From NCBI GenBank assembly GCA_945907105.1, contig CAMDSB010000004.1:1-57307 (forward strand): DNA of 57,307 bases, in the 5' to 3' direction. Position numbers and translations under genes: made by a program. The notes under the pieces were generated by a model that saw nothing but the letters and a program-made list of their open reading frames with translations, was not told the origin of the DNA and ran no database searches. This DNA is from Rickettsia typhi. GTDB lineage: Bacteria > Pseudomonadota > Alphaproteobacteria > Rickettsiales > Rickettsiaceae. Every line of letters begins with the position of its first letter. The first letter of the stretch is position 1. Positions 26,628 through 37,419 of this stretch are shown piece after piece.

Positions 26628-29600
26628 TTAATCATTATCTAGATCTTCATTTTCACTGTTACCACTTGCCTTCGTTTCAATACCAGACCTTTGTACCCCA
26701 TCATTCTTAGTACCTTCTGACAGAGAGTCACTTTTATTTAACTGATTAGACATTGACTCAAATTTTGCCACCATTTTCTTAACAATCCCAACCGGTATTT
26801 CTGGTTTTATATTTGAAGTTTTTGCCCCTTCTGACATAATCATTCCCTTGCCTCCAGAACTTTCCTCGACACTGATGTTCCCTCCACCTTCAGAGTTTGC
26901 ACCAAATTTTAACCCCCCTCTTGTCTTTGAATCACTAGAAGAAGGATTGTCACTACCCCCTTTCCCTCCAATTTGTATTCCAGATGGTTTAGTTTGTGTG
27001 CTAGGGGTAGTTTTCTTCCAGGCCGTTCTCTCTGACTTACCAGAACTTGCAGGACTTGAACTCTGTGATGTAGTTGGATCAGGGGTCGAATCAGATTTTG
27101 CGCCTGTTTTAGGGGCATCACTCTTACTCCCCTCGCCTTTTTCCACATCATGTCTATTCCCGGATTCCAAAGGAGCTTTTTTATCTCCTTTTCTCATACT
27201 TTCAAGCCTTGCTCCGGCTTGCTTTTTCATTTCTGCTCTTGACTCTGCATCTAGTCCAACTTTTTTCAGCATAGAATTTTCTGCCGCACCAGACATTGCT
27301 TGACCCATTCCAGTTGCAGATGGCCCACCTACGCCTCCAGCTATACGACCAACTATGCTAGCGGAAAAATCAATATATCCCCATAAACAATAGGCAATCA
27401 TCAGTAATACAACCATATTCTGCATACTTAGTCCCATTTGGCTACTTCTATGGTCAAACCCCCAAGGAGCAAACCAGTTAAAACAAAATAACTCAACATC
27501 TAGGAATGCTGGAGAAATCCCAGGAATACTAGGGAATGGAATTTTGATAGGAATAGCACATTTCCAGCACACACTATAACCAATGACATAGTCTAGATAG
27601 ATGGTAAATAGCTGAGTTAAAATTATAATACCTGCAAGCATAATTACAGGTTCAAGCATATATCTGAATGTAAATTTAACCCAGTTATCAAAAAGATGCC
27701 TTGTCTTCTCGAATAATATGAATGTTAAGAATAGAGGAGAGATTCCAATTAATACTGCTATAGCCATATAAGCCATTAAGTAAATCGCAATCGCTCTAAA
27801 TAGCACTATAATAATTATCCCAATACATACGATCATCAGGATAAAGTATAATACACCATTTAACCCCATTGATGGAAGAGCCATAATCTGAGCCGCAAAA
27901 GTGGAGCTTAAGAATATTTTTGTCATTACCTCATTCATAAACATCATGGGGTTAGAAATACTTGTACTTCCACTAAACAAACTATATCCAGACATATTTG
28001 CAATAATTGTATCAGAAAACTCTGTGGTAAAATCAAAGACATAAGTATTAAAAAATTCAAACGTAGAATCATTCATCAATCCAGATACAAAGGCTATTTT
28101 TATTACCCTGATTACCAAGTCTGTTTGACTAATTTTTACCATTCCAAGCAAGAACATCATGCCATATGTCATTATGTATAGAATGAGTATAGCTTTAATA
28201 TAAGTAAAGAAATTCGTACAATTTCCTGCTCCACCAATACCCTTATAACAAGTCATGTTCTTAAAGATAGTTACGGCTGCACCCTTAATTGTTCCTTTAA
28301 ATCCTTCAAAAAATGGCCCGAGCACATCTCTATAGAAACCGCCTCTTTCAACTTCTGTAAAAAACTGAACTTGATACTGACCAAAGCTATCTTTATAATC
28401 ATTAGGATCGTTCTTGATCTTCATCCATAAATAGCCTTCATTATTCCCTGGCGCAGTAATACTACCAGAACCATTGGCATCAAGCAGAAGATTCCCTGTG
28501 CTCAAACCAGTCATATCGTTATTCGGATTCTTGCCGTAACTTGCAATTATATATTGCACCGCGCCACGCCCTTCTAGAGTATCATTATATACATTTCCAT
28601 TTGTTCGACGACATTTTGTCTGTTTTACACTTAGTACATAACCTCCAGTGTTATCAGAAAAGACGCCATCATTGTCATGGAATCTATACTGCAGATATCC
28701 CACATCGCTACCAGTATAGATAGTGTTCATGATAATTTGTTGACTATCTGAACCGTTCAATAAGGATCCTGCACTAGCGTTATCCGCATTGCTTGCATCA
28801 CTTATTGCTTGTTGGGTGTCTGAATTATTCAAATATGATTGATCATTACCTATTGCCGCAAATGAATAACCACTTCCTCTACTTTGCTTGTTAGATGGAT
28901 TTAGATTCGAATCAACCCTATATAAAAGTCCAGCAGCATTATCCGCAGAAAACCAGAAATATTTCTCGTTTTGATATGCGCCATTCACATAAGCACGTTC
29001 CGTTGCGCAATCTCTGTTGAAATTAGTAAATAATGCATTAATATTATCAGACCAAGGTGATGTATATTTTCCATCATCTCTGTATGGTTCTGGCGCTACG
29101 CCATTCACATTTCTATAACACGAACACCAATCGCACTCCCAATCTCCAGAAGCGCCATTACAAGTATCCCTATCATTAGGCCAATAACTCAAATGCAAGC
29201 CTCTAGTGTAACAATCACAACCACATTCATAACACTGCGCAACATATTCACATGTATCAACGTATGTTGACGAAGCATTCCAAAGAGAATATCGCCCGCA
29301 AATAGGATTATACTCTCTTTTGCCCTCACGGCAATCAGCACTAACATTTCCTTTTTGAATCGAACTATAAACACTGGAACTTGCGGATGAAGTTTTCTTA
29401 TCTCTCTGAAGACTGACAATTACCTTGTCGTTCTTAAAGATCTGAGTTAAATTTCTCCATTCATTCGTTTGTGCATTAAAAATTAATGTGGCAGGGGCGG
29501 TAACTCCATCTTCAACTCTTGGAATTTCAATTACTCCACCACTAATATCTAAGTTTGAGTCTCTTTGTAAATTGTACCTAGGAACATAAGCTTTGCAGAG

Positions 29601-29936
29601 GCTTATATCTCCTTTTAATGTAAATGTAACCCTCTGGCCAGAATTAACTCTTAAATTTGTATTTAACCACTTACCATAAGTACTTGGATCGAGACTAGTC
29701 GCGGCACCGCTTGTTTCAGAGCTAAGCGCCGTATAATTAGCATTAGCTTTTAGTACAACTGTATTAGTCAACTTATCAGAACTTGATACAGAACCGTCGC
29801 CAGCAAAATTATATCTATATAAACAACCATCGGTTAAGTCCATGCCACCCATTATTGCAATAATCCATAAAACGATACAGAGTAATATTGCCACTAATGT
29901 TAGAATCCCTATCATAACCAATTTACTTTTATCCAT
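26628..29936 (-). CDS. rvhB6c: VirB6 paralogue, third (RvhB6c-like)
   Basis: This is a 1102-residue protein from the ATG at 29936, which overlaps the previous stop as TGATG; an in-frame TTG one codon upstream is less likely. An N-terminal membrane anchor is followed by a large periplasmic head. At about residues 195-275 the head has a Cys cluster (CEYVAQCYECGCDCYTRG, then CNGASGDWECDWCSCYRN). The VirB6/TrbL core spans about 550-900 with the LFEKTRHLFDNWVK signature. The tail of about 200 residues is Ser/Gly/Lys-rich and low in complexity. It is part of the inner-membrane T4SS channel. Confidence 0.87.
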   Translation of the reverse strand: MDKSKLVMIGILTLVAILLCIVLWIIAIMGGMDLTDGCLYRYNFAGDGSVSSSDKLTNTVVLKANANYTALSSETSGAATSLDPSTYGKWLNTNLRVNSGQRVTFTLKGDISLCKAYVPRYNLQRDSNLDISGGVIEIPRVEDGVTAPATLIFNAQTNEWRNLTQIFKNDKVIVSLQRDKKTSSASSSVYSSIQKGNVSADCREGKREYNPICGRYSLWNASSTYVDTCEYVAQCYECGCDCYTRGLHLSYWPNDRDTCNGASGDWECDWCSCYRNVNGVAPEPYRDDGKYTSPWSDNINALFTNFNRDCATERAYVNGAYQNEKYFWFSADNAAGLLYRVDSNLNPSNKQSRGSGYSFAAIGNDQSYLNNSDTQQAISDASNADNASAGSLLNGSDSQQIIMNTIYTGSDVGYLQYRFHDNDGVFSDNTGGYVLSVKQTKCRRTNGNVYNDTLEGRGAVQYIIASYGKNPNNDMTGLSTGNLLLDANGSGSITAPGNNEGYLWMKIKNDPNDYKDSFGQYQVQFFTEVERGGFYRDVLGPFFEGFKGTIKGAAVTIFKNMTCYKGIGGAGNCTNFFTYIKAILILYIMTYGMMFLLGMVKISQTDLVIRVIKIAFVSGLMNDSTFEFFNTYVFDFTTEFSDTIIANMSGYSLFSGSTSISNPMMFMNEVMTKIFLSSTFAAQIMALPSMGLNGVLYFILMIVCIGIIIIVLFRAIAIYLMAYMAIAVLIGISPLFLTFILFEKTRHLFDNWVKFTFRYMLEPVIMLAGIIILTQLFTIYLDYVIGYSVCWKCAIPIKIPFPSIPGISPAFLDVELFCFNWFAPWGFDHRSSQMGLSMQNMVVLLMIAYCLWGYIDFSASIVGRIAGGVGGPSATGMGQAMSGAAENSMLKKVGLDAESRAEMKKQAGARLESMRKGDKKAPLESGNRHDVEKGEGSKSDAPKTGAKSDSTPDPTTSQSSSPASSGKSERTAWKKTTPSTQTKPSGIQIGGKGGSDNPSSSDSKTRGGLKFGANSEGGGNISVEESSGGKGMIMSEGAKTSNIKPEIPVGIVKKMVAKFESMSNQLNKSDSLSEGTKNDGVQRSGIETKASGNSENEDLDND

Positions 29937-31996
29937 CAACCGCCTCCCCCGCCGCCGCCGCCAGTTGAGACTGAATCACTCGCTCCGCCGCCGTCAGTTG
30001 AAGTTGAATCACTCGCTCCATCGCCTCCACCCATTGACCTATTGTCTGAAGCCACTCCTTCTCTTTTTGTATTAGATGATGTATCTTTCGTAGCGTCCTT
30101 TACCGCTCCCTTCTTATCTCCAGTTTTAGCTTTTATGATAGCTGACGCAATATTTTTAGCCTTATCTATTATTGCATTTGGGTTTACCGTTACTGCAGCC
30201 ATGTTCACACCGCTTACCAAATCAGAGGCAAATTCGTTTACCGACTGTATGAAGTAATAAAATACAATGACAAACATAATCACGTATAGCAAACTAAGAG
30301 CTATATTTAAGTAATCATTAATTTTTGGAATCTCAAAAAGTATTAAGATTTTCTTTTCCCAGCCATGTCCAAGAGAGTATTTTATTAACTTATACCCCAT
30401 GCTTGCTTCACATTTTTCTGCTTCAACAGCAGGTAACCTTAATTCAAAAGTACTAAAATTATATTCTCCTGATGAATAGTCATGACGTTTATATTCACAA
30501 TTTCCATAAATTGCGGAATCATAAACTGTAAGCAATAACGCAATAAACCCCCCAATAACAGCAGGTTGCAATGTACATGAAATAACAAGTTTTAACCACG
30601 AGTCAAAATAACCCTTTGTTCGTTCAAACAATACCATCGGAATAAAGATTGGAGAGATATATGCAAGCGCATACAATGTAACCATACAAACTAAATATGC
30701 CGTCAAAAAATATAATAATACCGACATAAATACGATAGCAAAAACCAGTCCCATCATCACTATAATGATATTACCAGCCATAAAAAAACCAAACATAACC
30801 GTAAAAAATGTTAATGAGCCAATTTCTCCCAGCGCCTCTATACCATTATCCCCAGGATCTCCCCAATTAATTGCAGATCCAGCGTTACCAATATTATTTC
30901 CAGTTTCAACCAATGATCCAATCATTGTTCCCATATTATAAAACAGCTGCATTCCCAAGTAATACCCAATGCGACAATCAATAGCGTCCCATATTTTGTA
31001 AAACTCATATCCAGTTTCATATTTTGTTCTGTCAAAATTGCATAAACCTTGTGCTCCCCCAGCTAAAAAGACATACTCCGTAAAATTAGAGGTTAATTCT
31101 ACCAATATTGGTAATGCAAATTCCGTCATACCATTATGTTGTACCTCTCTACCATACTCTATGGTCTTAGCCCCAAGTCCGACTGCAAAATAACTTACTA
31201 GGAGGAATTTCATTAAGAATAGTGCGATTTTATTGAGATGCACATATTCGCCATTCATTACTATTTGAAAACCGTAAACCATAACATAAAGAATCAGCGC
31301 TCCCCTTACGGCCATTTTCATAGCATTCTGAAATTCTGGAAACGGTCTCAGCATTGTAAAAGTAATATCATCTTCAAAAGCTGGACATTCATTACCGACG
31401 TAAAAAACTTTATTTAAAGTATCTCTCAAACAATGAATAGTAAGGCCAGAAAAGCTCAAAAGGGATTGGCTTTTACTCCGCCCGTCATAACAAGACTTGC
31501 CGAGAGTTCTACAAATCTCTTCAACTTGTGCACCAACAACGCCAGTAGGCTCTTTGTCTCTACACATAACTGGCATCATTCCTCTTGACGTCGGCATAAT
31601 CAAACATACTTCATTTTCAACTACAGCAACAGTCAACTGAACGTTAGCTAGAGACGGTTTCCCTATAATGTCAGTATTAGTAGTTAAACTACCGAGAACA
31701 GCAGTATCTCCTATATTCATAGTTACGGGTGTACATACCGGGCTTGCAACTTGGTTTTTTATACAGAATTTAAGTTGATTACCAGCTGCAATACAAGCAT
31801 CATCAACATGAGTTTTCATATCTATATTCTTCTGAATAAACCCATAAGCAGTATCGTTTATTAAATAATTTGTTGTGTCCAGATTGGGTAATGCAGAACA
31901 GCTTTCACCAAAAGTATTTGCATATGCATTGCTAGTGACCACTAGCATCATAATGCTCATAAATATTATTTTTATAAAGCGAAATATTACTTTCAT
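29936..31996 (-). CDS. rvhB6b: VirB6 paralogue, second (RvhB6b-like)
   Basis: The shortest of the five at 686 residues. A signal peptide ends TSNAYA (about residue 26). A compact periplasmic head with several Cys follows, then the VirB6/TrbL core (about 225-600) with LFERTKGYFDSWLK. The tail ends in SDSTSTDGGGASDSVSTGG and a pure Gly run at the stop. It overlaps the preceding gene as ATGA, indicating translational coupling. Its tail resembles that of the first paralogue, so those two may be the closest pair. Confidence 0.87.
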   Translation of the reverse strand: MKVIFRFIKIIFMSIMMLVVTSNAYANTFGESCSALPNLDTTNYLINDTAYGFIQKNIDMKTHVDDACIAAGNQLKFCIKNQVASPVCTPVTMNIGDTAVLGSLTTNTDIIGKPSLANVQLTVAVVENEVCLIMPTSRGMMPVMCRDKEPTGVVGAQVEEICRTLGKSCYDGRSKSQSLLSFSGLTIHCLRDTLNKVFYVGNECPAFEDDITFTMLRPFPEFQNAMKMAVRGALILYVMVYGFQIVMNGEYVHLNKIALFLMKFLLVSYFAVGLGAKTIEYGREVQHNGMTEFALPILVELTSNFTEYVFLAGGAQGLCNFDRTKYETGYEFYKIWDAIDCRIGYYLGMQLFYNMGTMIGSLVETGNNIGNAGSAINWGDPGDNGIEALGEIGSLTFFTVMFGFFMAGNIIIVMMGLVFAIVFMSVLLYFLTAYLVCMVTLYALAYISPIFIPMVLFERTKGYFDSWLKLVISCTLQPAVIGGFIALLLTVYDSAIYGNCEYKRHDYSSGEYNFSTFELRLPAVEAEKCEASMGYKLIKYSLGHGWEKKILILFEIPKINDYLNIALSLLYVIMFVIVFYYFIQSVNEFASDLVSGVNMAAVTVNPNAIIDKAKNIASAIIKAKTGDKKGAVKDATKDTSSNTKREGVASDNRSMGGGDGASDSTSTDGGGASDSVSTGGGGGGGG

Positions 31997-34677
31997 CCCC
32001 CCCCCTCATCTGATCCAGAAGACTTCGCCTGGGGAACTGGCATTTTTCCTTTTGAACCACCATCAGACTCTTCACCTTTTACAGATGTAGAAGAAGCTTT
32101 GGATGCATCAAATCCACTACCTAGACTGGATTTCAAACTACTTGCAGCACTGCCTCCCATACCTTGTATTTTTTGGCCAATCTTAGCTGCCATTTGTTCT
32201 TTTCCGCCCCCTCCTCCACGGGTTGACGTATTATCGCTTGCTCCATCTCCACGGGTTGACGTATTATCGCTTGCTCCACCTCTACCAGTGGCCTTATTAT
32301 CGCTTGCTTTACCTCCTGCTGCTGCTTTATCACCCCCTTTAGCTCCTCCAGCTGCAGAAGCTGCTGCCATCCCAGCTTTATAAAGTGTTTGAGGCTTTAT
32401 CGCCATGTTGCCAATGGAAACGCCTTCTGTCATATCTGCAGCGAATTCTGCTAAACTTTCACTAAAATGATACATTAAATAAAGAGTAAAACACGCTGTA
32501 AGCAAAGCGAGTACAAGTTTTTTTATCTTCTCATATAGAACCTCAACCATTTTAAAGAACATCCCAGGAGACGCGTCAATAGCATCCAAGAAATCAAACC
32601 TTTTTTTATCCTCTTTACCAGAAGCGTCTTCTATCCAAGGCATCACTGCGTTGTCTACAAGGGATTGCCCAGTATCAAATAAAAATTGGAATGGGTTATT
32701 AAGAATAAATCCTAAACTATTCTTACATCCATCAATCTCATCTTGATCAGCGTAGCTTTGGCTCCATTTCTGATCAACATAGAAATAACGAGCACTTCTA
32801 CCATCTAAACCAGGTATACTCGAAGAACCTAGAGGGCCAATTTGTATACTAGTCTTAGGTCCAGAGTATGAGAAATCGGTATAAGAGTACTTGCATGTTC
32901 CATAAAAGCCAAAATCATAAACTGAAAGCATTGTAGTCATAAATACTACTGCAACCATTGGTTGCAACATAAAGGAAATTAGCAATTTAAGCCATGCTTC
33001 AAAATATCCTTTTGTATAGTCAAATAAGTATAGGGGTACGAAAAGAGGAGCCAACACTCCAAGAATAACAATGGAAATCATGCATACAACGTTTGCATTA
33101 ACTACAAACGCTCCAACTGAAATAACTAATAATGGATACATTAGCGCCAAAGACACGAGCTGCATGTATCCAGAAATAATAGCCGGAATTAACAAATAAA
33201 TATATGGAGGTATTGGAAAACTAAGTATATCAAGCTTTGAAAAATCGTGATTTCTGCTCGCGTTTTCTACCATCAATGTCTGAACTGCATCTAAACCTAG
33301 ATAGTGGCTAATTTTACAATCTAAAGAATCCCAAAGCTGCAAGTGACGCAAATTACTAGGATATTCTACGTTTGTAAATTTACATAACTCTGAGGGGCTA
33401 GCATTAATAATCCAACTAGCAAGCTGTGTCATTCCATCTAGCATAAAGGGAAATGCCCATTGAATCATGCCGTCCATTCTATCTAAGTCATTTCCACTTC
33501 CTGGATTTATATTTATTCCCACGGAAAAATAAACGACAAAAAGAAATTTTATAACAAAATTAACCAACTCAGATTTGGGAGGCACATCCCCTGCTAAAAC
33601 TATTTTGAATCCGAAGAAGATGACATAAATCGTCAGCAACGCACTCACGGTTAAATGCATTTTCTTTTGAAATTGAAATAATGAGCTGGTTGTTCTAGAG
33701 TTACTTCCTAAGACAAGCTTTACATCATCAAAGCTACAAACTGCTGTACTAATCATTAATTTTGCAATCATCTCTTTAACGCACTCAATAAGCGGGCCAG
33801 TCATAACAATTGCTGCTTTTGAATTGCTGTAGGCTCTTTGATAGCACCCTCCCATGTTACCGCACGTTGTTAGAGAGGTAAGCTTCGCTAGATCACTCCT
33901 TCCTTCTGGACTAATATCGAGAAAATCAGCATAAATAGATACGGGAAAAGGTTCTTTTATATATTTGCAACCGATGGGAATCCACCCCCCAAAACCGGCT
34001 GTAGCTACACACATTTTGTCTTTTTCTTTAATTACTTTCCATGGAAACACTGGAATTATACCAACATCCACCATCATACCTTGATCACCTTCGCGTGTAT
34101 CGCGATGCATCTCGTGATAAGATTCTTTAGGAAGATCCCATGCCTCAAGTATATCATCCCACGGATCTTTTCCAGTAAACATCGCCTTTGCTATTGCTAC
34201 GGCTGTGTTTGCTATAGCTCCCACTCTAGCCACAGCCAATTTAATGTTATTACACATTCCAAAGCTAAGTTTTTGATCATTAAAATCAATTCTATTGCCT
34301 CTATCACAGGCTCCAGGAAAAAGCTCTTTATCATTTATTGTTACACGTAAAAAAGTATTAGCATATAAACCTGGTGATACAATATTGGCTACAAGGAAAG
34401 TAAAAAATGAAGCCGGAATACATGTATGAGTAAATTCAGAACGTAATAAGTTTCCAATACCTTGAGTTTCACAAGTTAAGCCGGTCAACGTATCCAAAAT
34501 AGTATCAAGTACGTCTTTCGCCTTAGCAGGCCGAGCCGTTCCCACATTAATAAAAACAAAAATAGTAAAGAAAACGATAAATTTAGAGCAAACCTTTGGT
34601 AAAAAAACACGATAGTCAGCTATTAGCATCAGATGCTTTAATTTATCCAATAGTGTATTTTGATAAATTCTACTCAT
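31993..34677 (-). CDS. rvhB6a: VirB6 paralogue, first (RvhB6a-like)
   Basis: This is an 894-residue protein from ATG 34677, overlapping the rvhB4 stop as TGATG; a TTG one codon upstream is the alternative. A hydrophobic segment ending ARPAKA near residue 54 looks like a signal peptide with a long basic N-region. The VirB6/TrbL core carries LFDYTKGYFEAWLK. The tail has ASDNTSTRGDGASDNTSTRG repeats and a Ser/Gly-rich end. It lies directly after the ATPase gene, as in the rvh operon of Rickettsia. Confidence 0.87.
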   Translation of the reverse strand: MSRIYQNTLLDKLKHLMLIADYRVFLPKVCSKFIVFFTIFVFINVGTARPAKAKDVLDTILDTLTGLTCETQGIGNLLRSEFTHTCIPASFFTFLVANIVSPGLYANTFLRVTINDKELFPGACDRGNRIDFNDQKLSFGMCNNIKLAVARVGAIANTAVAIAKAMFTGKDPWDDILEAWDLPKESYHEMHRDTREGDQGMMVDVGIIPVFPWKVIKEKDKMCVATAGFGGWIPIGCKYIKEPFPVSIYADFLDISPEGRSDLAKLTSLTTCGNMGGCYQRAYSNSKAAIVMTGPLIECVKEMIAKLMISTAVCSFDDVKLVLGSNSRTTSSLFQFQKKMHLTVSALLTIYVIFFGFKIVLAGDVPPKSELVNFVIKFLFVVYFSVGININPGSGNDLDRMDGMIQWAFPFMLDGMTQLASWIINASPSELCKFTNVEYPSNLRHLQLWDSLDCKISHYLGLDAVQTLMVENASRNHDFSKLDILSFPIPPYIYLLIPAIISGYMQLVSLALMYPLLVISVGAFVVNANVVCMISIVILGVLAPLFVPLYLFDYTKGYFEAWLKLLISFMLQPMVAVVFMTTMLSVYDFGFYGTCKYSYTDFSYSGPKTSIQIGPLGSSSIPGLDGRSARYFYVDQKWSQSYADQDEIDGCKNSLGFILNNPFQFLFDTGQSLVDNAVMPWIEDASGKEDKKRFDFLDAIDASPGMFFKMVEVLYEKIKKLVLALLTACFTLYLMYHFSESLAEFAADMTEGVSIGNMAIKPQTLYKAGMAAASAAGGAKGGDKAAAGGKASDNKATGRGGASDNTSTRGDGASDNTSTRGGGGGKEQMAAKIGQKIQGMGGSAASSLKSSLGSGFDASKASSTSVKGEESDGGSKGKMPVPQAKSSGSDEGGG

Positions 34678-37097
34678 CAACCTAATGATTTTACTTCTTC
34701 ATAAAAAACTGGTAACCATTTTTTGGGATCGCTTCCGTGCTTTTCAATAATTTTATCAAGTAATACAACTGTTTCTGCTCTTCCCGAAAGCACATTAACA
34801 ATATTACTCATACCCGCGAGATTTACTTTTGCTATAACTGCATTCACTCCTTGTTTTATCAAGAAATATCTTGAAGCAGGATCAGTGGTTTTTATCAACG
34901 TATACTCTCGTTGAGATAGCATAAATGCTGTTCTATAAACATCTGTAGCTTTAAGGTTTGGAAGAAAAATCTGAGTCGCAGTTTGCTGAATTAGAGTATC
35001 GCTAATCTGGCTCTTAGTTGCATCCTCGACACTCTGCGTTGCAAAAATTACGAAAGTATTCAGTTTACGCAAAACTTTCAACCAATCCTTAATTTTGGGA
35101 GCAAATACTGGGTTGTCTATCAAAGCCCACGCCTCATCCAATACAATCATTGTTCGTGAACCATCTAAAGAAATATTTATCCTATGAAAAATATATAAAA
35201 GCACGGGCGCAAGAGATAACGGATCTTTTAATAGCTCAGCCATCTCAAAACCGAAAACCCTTGATATTCCAAGGTCAATTGAGTCTGTTTCATTATCAAA
35301 TATTCTTGCATGAGAACCTTTACCGTGCCACATTTCCATTCTACTAGCCAATGAACCAGGTACTGCCATTCCAAGAAATGGCGCTATATTATCAAGTTTT
35401 CGGTCTCTTCTATCCAAACGATAATTACCATCAATTGCTTGTGTAAGAACTTTTATATCTTCAGCATTTAGGGATTCGCCATGTGATGTTACAAGGGCTT
35501 TTAACCAATCAAGCAGGAATGACCTATTTTCTCCCGTATCAGGTAATTGCAGAGGATTAAATCCGCAGTTTTCTCCTGGATCAATGATAGTATAAACGCC
35601 GTCTAGAGCCCGAATAAAAATTTCTGCGCCCCGGTCTTTATCAAAAAAGAATGTTCTTGGCCTAAATTTCTGCGCTTGAGCACACAGAAAGTTCATAAGA
35701 ACAGTTTTACCAGCTCCAGTGGGACCAATAATTAAACTGTGGCCTACGTCACGCACATGAAAATTAAAGTAAAAAGGTGTACCTGATGTAGTATCCAGTA
35801 CAGTTACATATTCTCCCCAATGGTTACCATACATACGCCCAGGTGGGTAATTATGCATAGACGCAAACCCGGCTAAGTTCAGCGTGTTAATTGTTGATTT
35901 TCTTATAATATAACTTAGATTACCAGGCAATTGGCCCCAATAGCTTGGTTCCATATTAACTCGCTCACGCACAGGCTGCATACCGCAATTTGATAACTCT
36001 ACAGCCGCCATAGACAAAGTATTTTCAAGCGCTTTCAGATCTCTATCTATACATAGTAGTGAGATATGGTGTTCACCAAAACCAATATCACCACTCATTG
36101 CCATATCTAGAGCTTGAGAGATCTCAGCAATTTGAGATACTGCCTTATCTTCAGCTTGAATCATTCGATTCTGTTGCAGCTGCATTTTATTAATAGCAAT
36201 TGTCCTATTAGAAAATCTAAAGCTCTGAGTCATGATAAACTCAAACGGCATTTGCAAAAATCCATCAAATACTCCAGCCGAAGTACTTGGACCATACTCG
36301 AGTATACTAACTATGCCAGCAAATTTTTTACCCTTAGGCCCTCTTGACTCAATTGAACGAGAACCAAAAAACAATCTATTTGTTGGCAAATAGTCATCTA
36401 AAGAATTTCTTGGAACCATCATCGGACTAGAATCACCACAATTTATAATAGTGCCTAGAAATTCACTAATCTCACAAAAAATACCGTCTCTAGTTTTTTT
36501 TACTCCAAGCAGCTCTGTATCATAATCACGAAGGGTGTTGACTACCCTAGTGGTCATTTCTTGCATACTTTCATGCATCTCGCGCATGTCATTTTCCCAT
36601 GCTCCTTTGTTAGATTTTTGACGAATTTTGGTAAATAGATATTCAATAACCGCTGCGCCTTGTTTATCTGGCTCATATAAGATGCTAACATAAAGCTCGT
36701 TGAAGTATGAATCAGATGAAGAGTTTTTTGCCTGCCACTCTCCTTCTAAATAACTAATAAAATCTTTAGACGTTTTAACAGTGGGATCAATGCTATATTC
36801 ACTATTTCTTTGCATCACGGCTTTGCGACGGCGAATTGTATGAAAATACAAAGTAACATTACCCGAAGCCATATTCTTAAGCAGAGAATTTCTAATATTT
36901 TTGCGGATATCTAAATCGCTATCATCTGCTGTCTCAAATGAAAAGCCACCTACTTTTATCACCTGTAACAAGCCATTGTTTTTAGTCAAGATAGTATTTT
37001 TATCCCAATGACCTTTGTAAGGAATGAAATGAGATACGGGTTTTTCTCTTTTCGCGTATTGTTCCTTAGCCGCCGCAGTTTTCTTTAATTTAAACAT
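34677..37097 (-). CDS. rvhB4a: VirB4-type T4SS ATPase (RvhB4a-like)
   Basis: An 806-residue cytoplasmic/inner-membrane ATPase that powers assembly of, and substrate transfer through, the type IV secretion system. The CagE/TrbE/VirB N-terminal domain occupies about 1-430. Walker A GPTGAGKTVLMN (about 459) and Walker B IVLDEAWAL (about 654) are intact, and later there is an IFATQSVEDA motif. The length matches Rickettsia RvhB4a as I recall. It starts 12 bases after the rvhB3 stop and is followed by five VirB6 genes, which supports the rvhB4a assignment over a second VirB4 copy. Confidence 0.95.
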   Translation of the reverse strand: MFKLKKTAAAKEQYAKREKPVSHFIPYKGHWDKNTILTKNNGLLQVIKVGGFSFETADDSDLDIRKNIRNSLLKNMASGNVTLYFHTIRRRKAVMQRNSEYSIDPTVKTSKDFISYLEGEWQAKNSSSDSYFNELYVSILYEPDKQGAAVIEYLFTKIRQKSNKGAWENDMREMHESMQEMTTRVVNTLRDYDTELLGVKKTRDGIFCEISEFLGTIINCGDSSPMMVPRNSLDDYLPTNRLFFGSRSIESRGPKGKKFAGIVSILEYGPSTSAGVFDGFLQMPFEFIMTQSFRFSNRTIAINKMQLQQNRMIQAEDKAVSQIAEISQALDMAMSGDIGFGEHHISLLCIDRDLKALENTLSMAAVELSNCGMQPVRERVNMEPSYWGQLPGNLSYIIRKSTINTLNLAGFASMHNYPPGRMYGNHWGEYVTVLDTTSGTPFYFNFHVRDVGHSLIIGPTGAGKTVLMNFLCAQAQKFRPRTFFFDKDRGAEIFIRALDGVYTIIDPGENCGFNPLQLPDTGENRSFLLDWLKALVTSHGESLNAEDIKVLTQAIDGNYRLDRRDRKLDNIAPFLGMAVPGSLASRMEMWHGKGSHARIFDNETDSIDLGISRVFGFEMAELLKDPLSLAPVLLYIFHRINISLDGSRTMIVLDEAWALIDNPVFAPKIKDWLKVLRKLNTFVIFATQSVEDATKSQISDTLIQQTATQIFLPNLKATDVYRTAFMLSQREYTLIKTTDPASRYFLIKQGVNAVIAKVNLAGMSNIVNVLSGRAETVVLLDKIIEKHGSDPKKWLPVFYEEVKSLG

Positions 37098-37109
37098 AAA
37101 TCTTATTCT

Positions 37110-37397
37110 CTAAATACTATAGGAGTTAGCTCCATAATATGACTTATTTGGGCACTGATTACATTTTCCAGCATAGTTAAGATACAATTCCATAAACCTA
37201 GGCTCTTTAAAACATAGCAAGTAACCTATCATATGGACTGCAAGGGCAATAAAAATTATGTAAACGCTTGATTTTTGAATAAATATAGTAACTGAAACCA
37301 TCATATTAAGCATGGCATATTGGATACTAACTCCAAAAATCATTGATGGCCTTGTCAAACCGACGAATAAAGGATCTGTAGCAAGTTGTCCTGACAT
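37110..37397 (-). CDS. rvhB3: VirB3-type T4SS inner-membrane protein (RvhB3-like)
   Basis: This is a 95-residue protein whose start is fixed at ATG 37397 by AAGGAG seven bases upstream; a longer frame to 37466 lacks such a site. LATDPLFVGLTRPSM at the N-terminus is the VirB3 signature. Two membrane helices follow (about residues 17-60), then a Cys-containing tail (GKCNQCPNKSYYG). VirB3 associates with VirB4 at the inner membrane. It opens the operon, and a plausible promoter lies just upstream. Confidence 0.92.
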   Translation of the reverse strand: MSGQLATDPLFVGLTRPSMIFGVSIQYAMLNMMVSVTIFIQKSSVYIIFIALAVHMIGYLLCFKEPRFMELYLNYAGKCNQCPNKSYYGANSYSI

Positions 37398-37419
37398 ATT
37401 TTGCTCCTTAAAAACAATA

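Noticed and set aside
26848..27303. 151-codon plus-strand open frame inside rvhB6c
   Set aside because: It is antisense to the low-complexity Ser/Gly tail of rvhB6c. Its composition mirrors that tail, and it has no recognisable motif.
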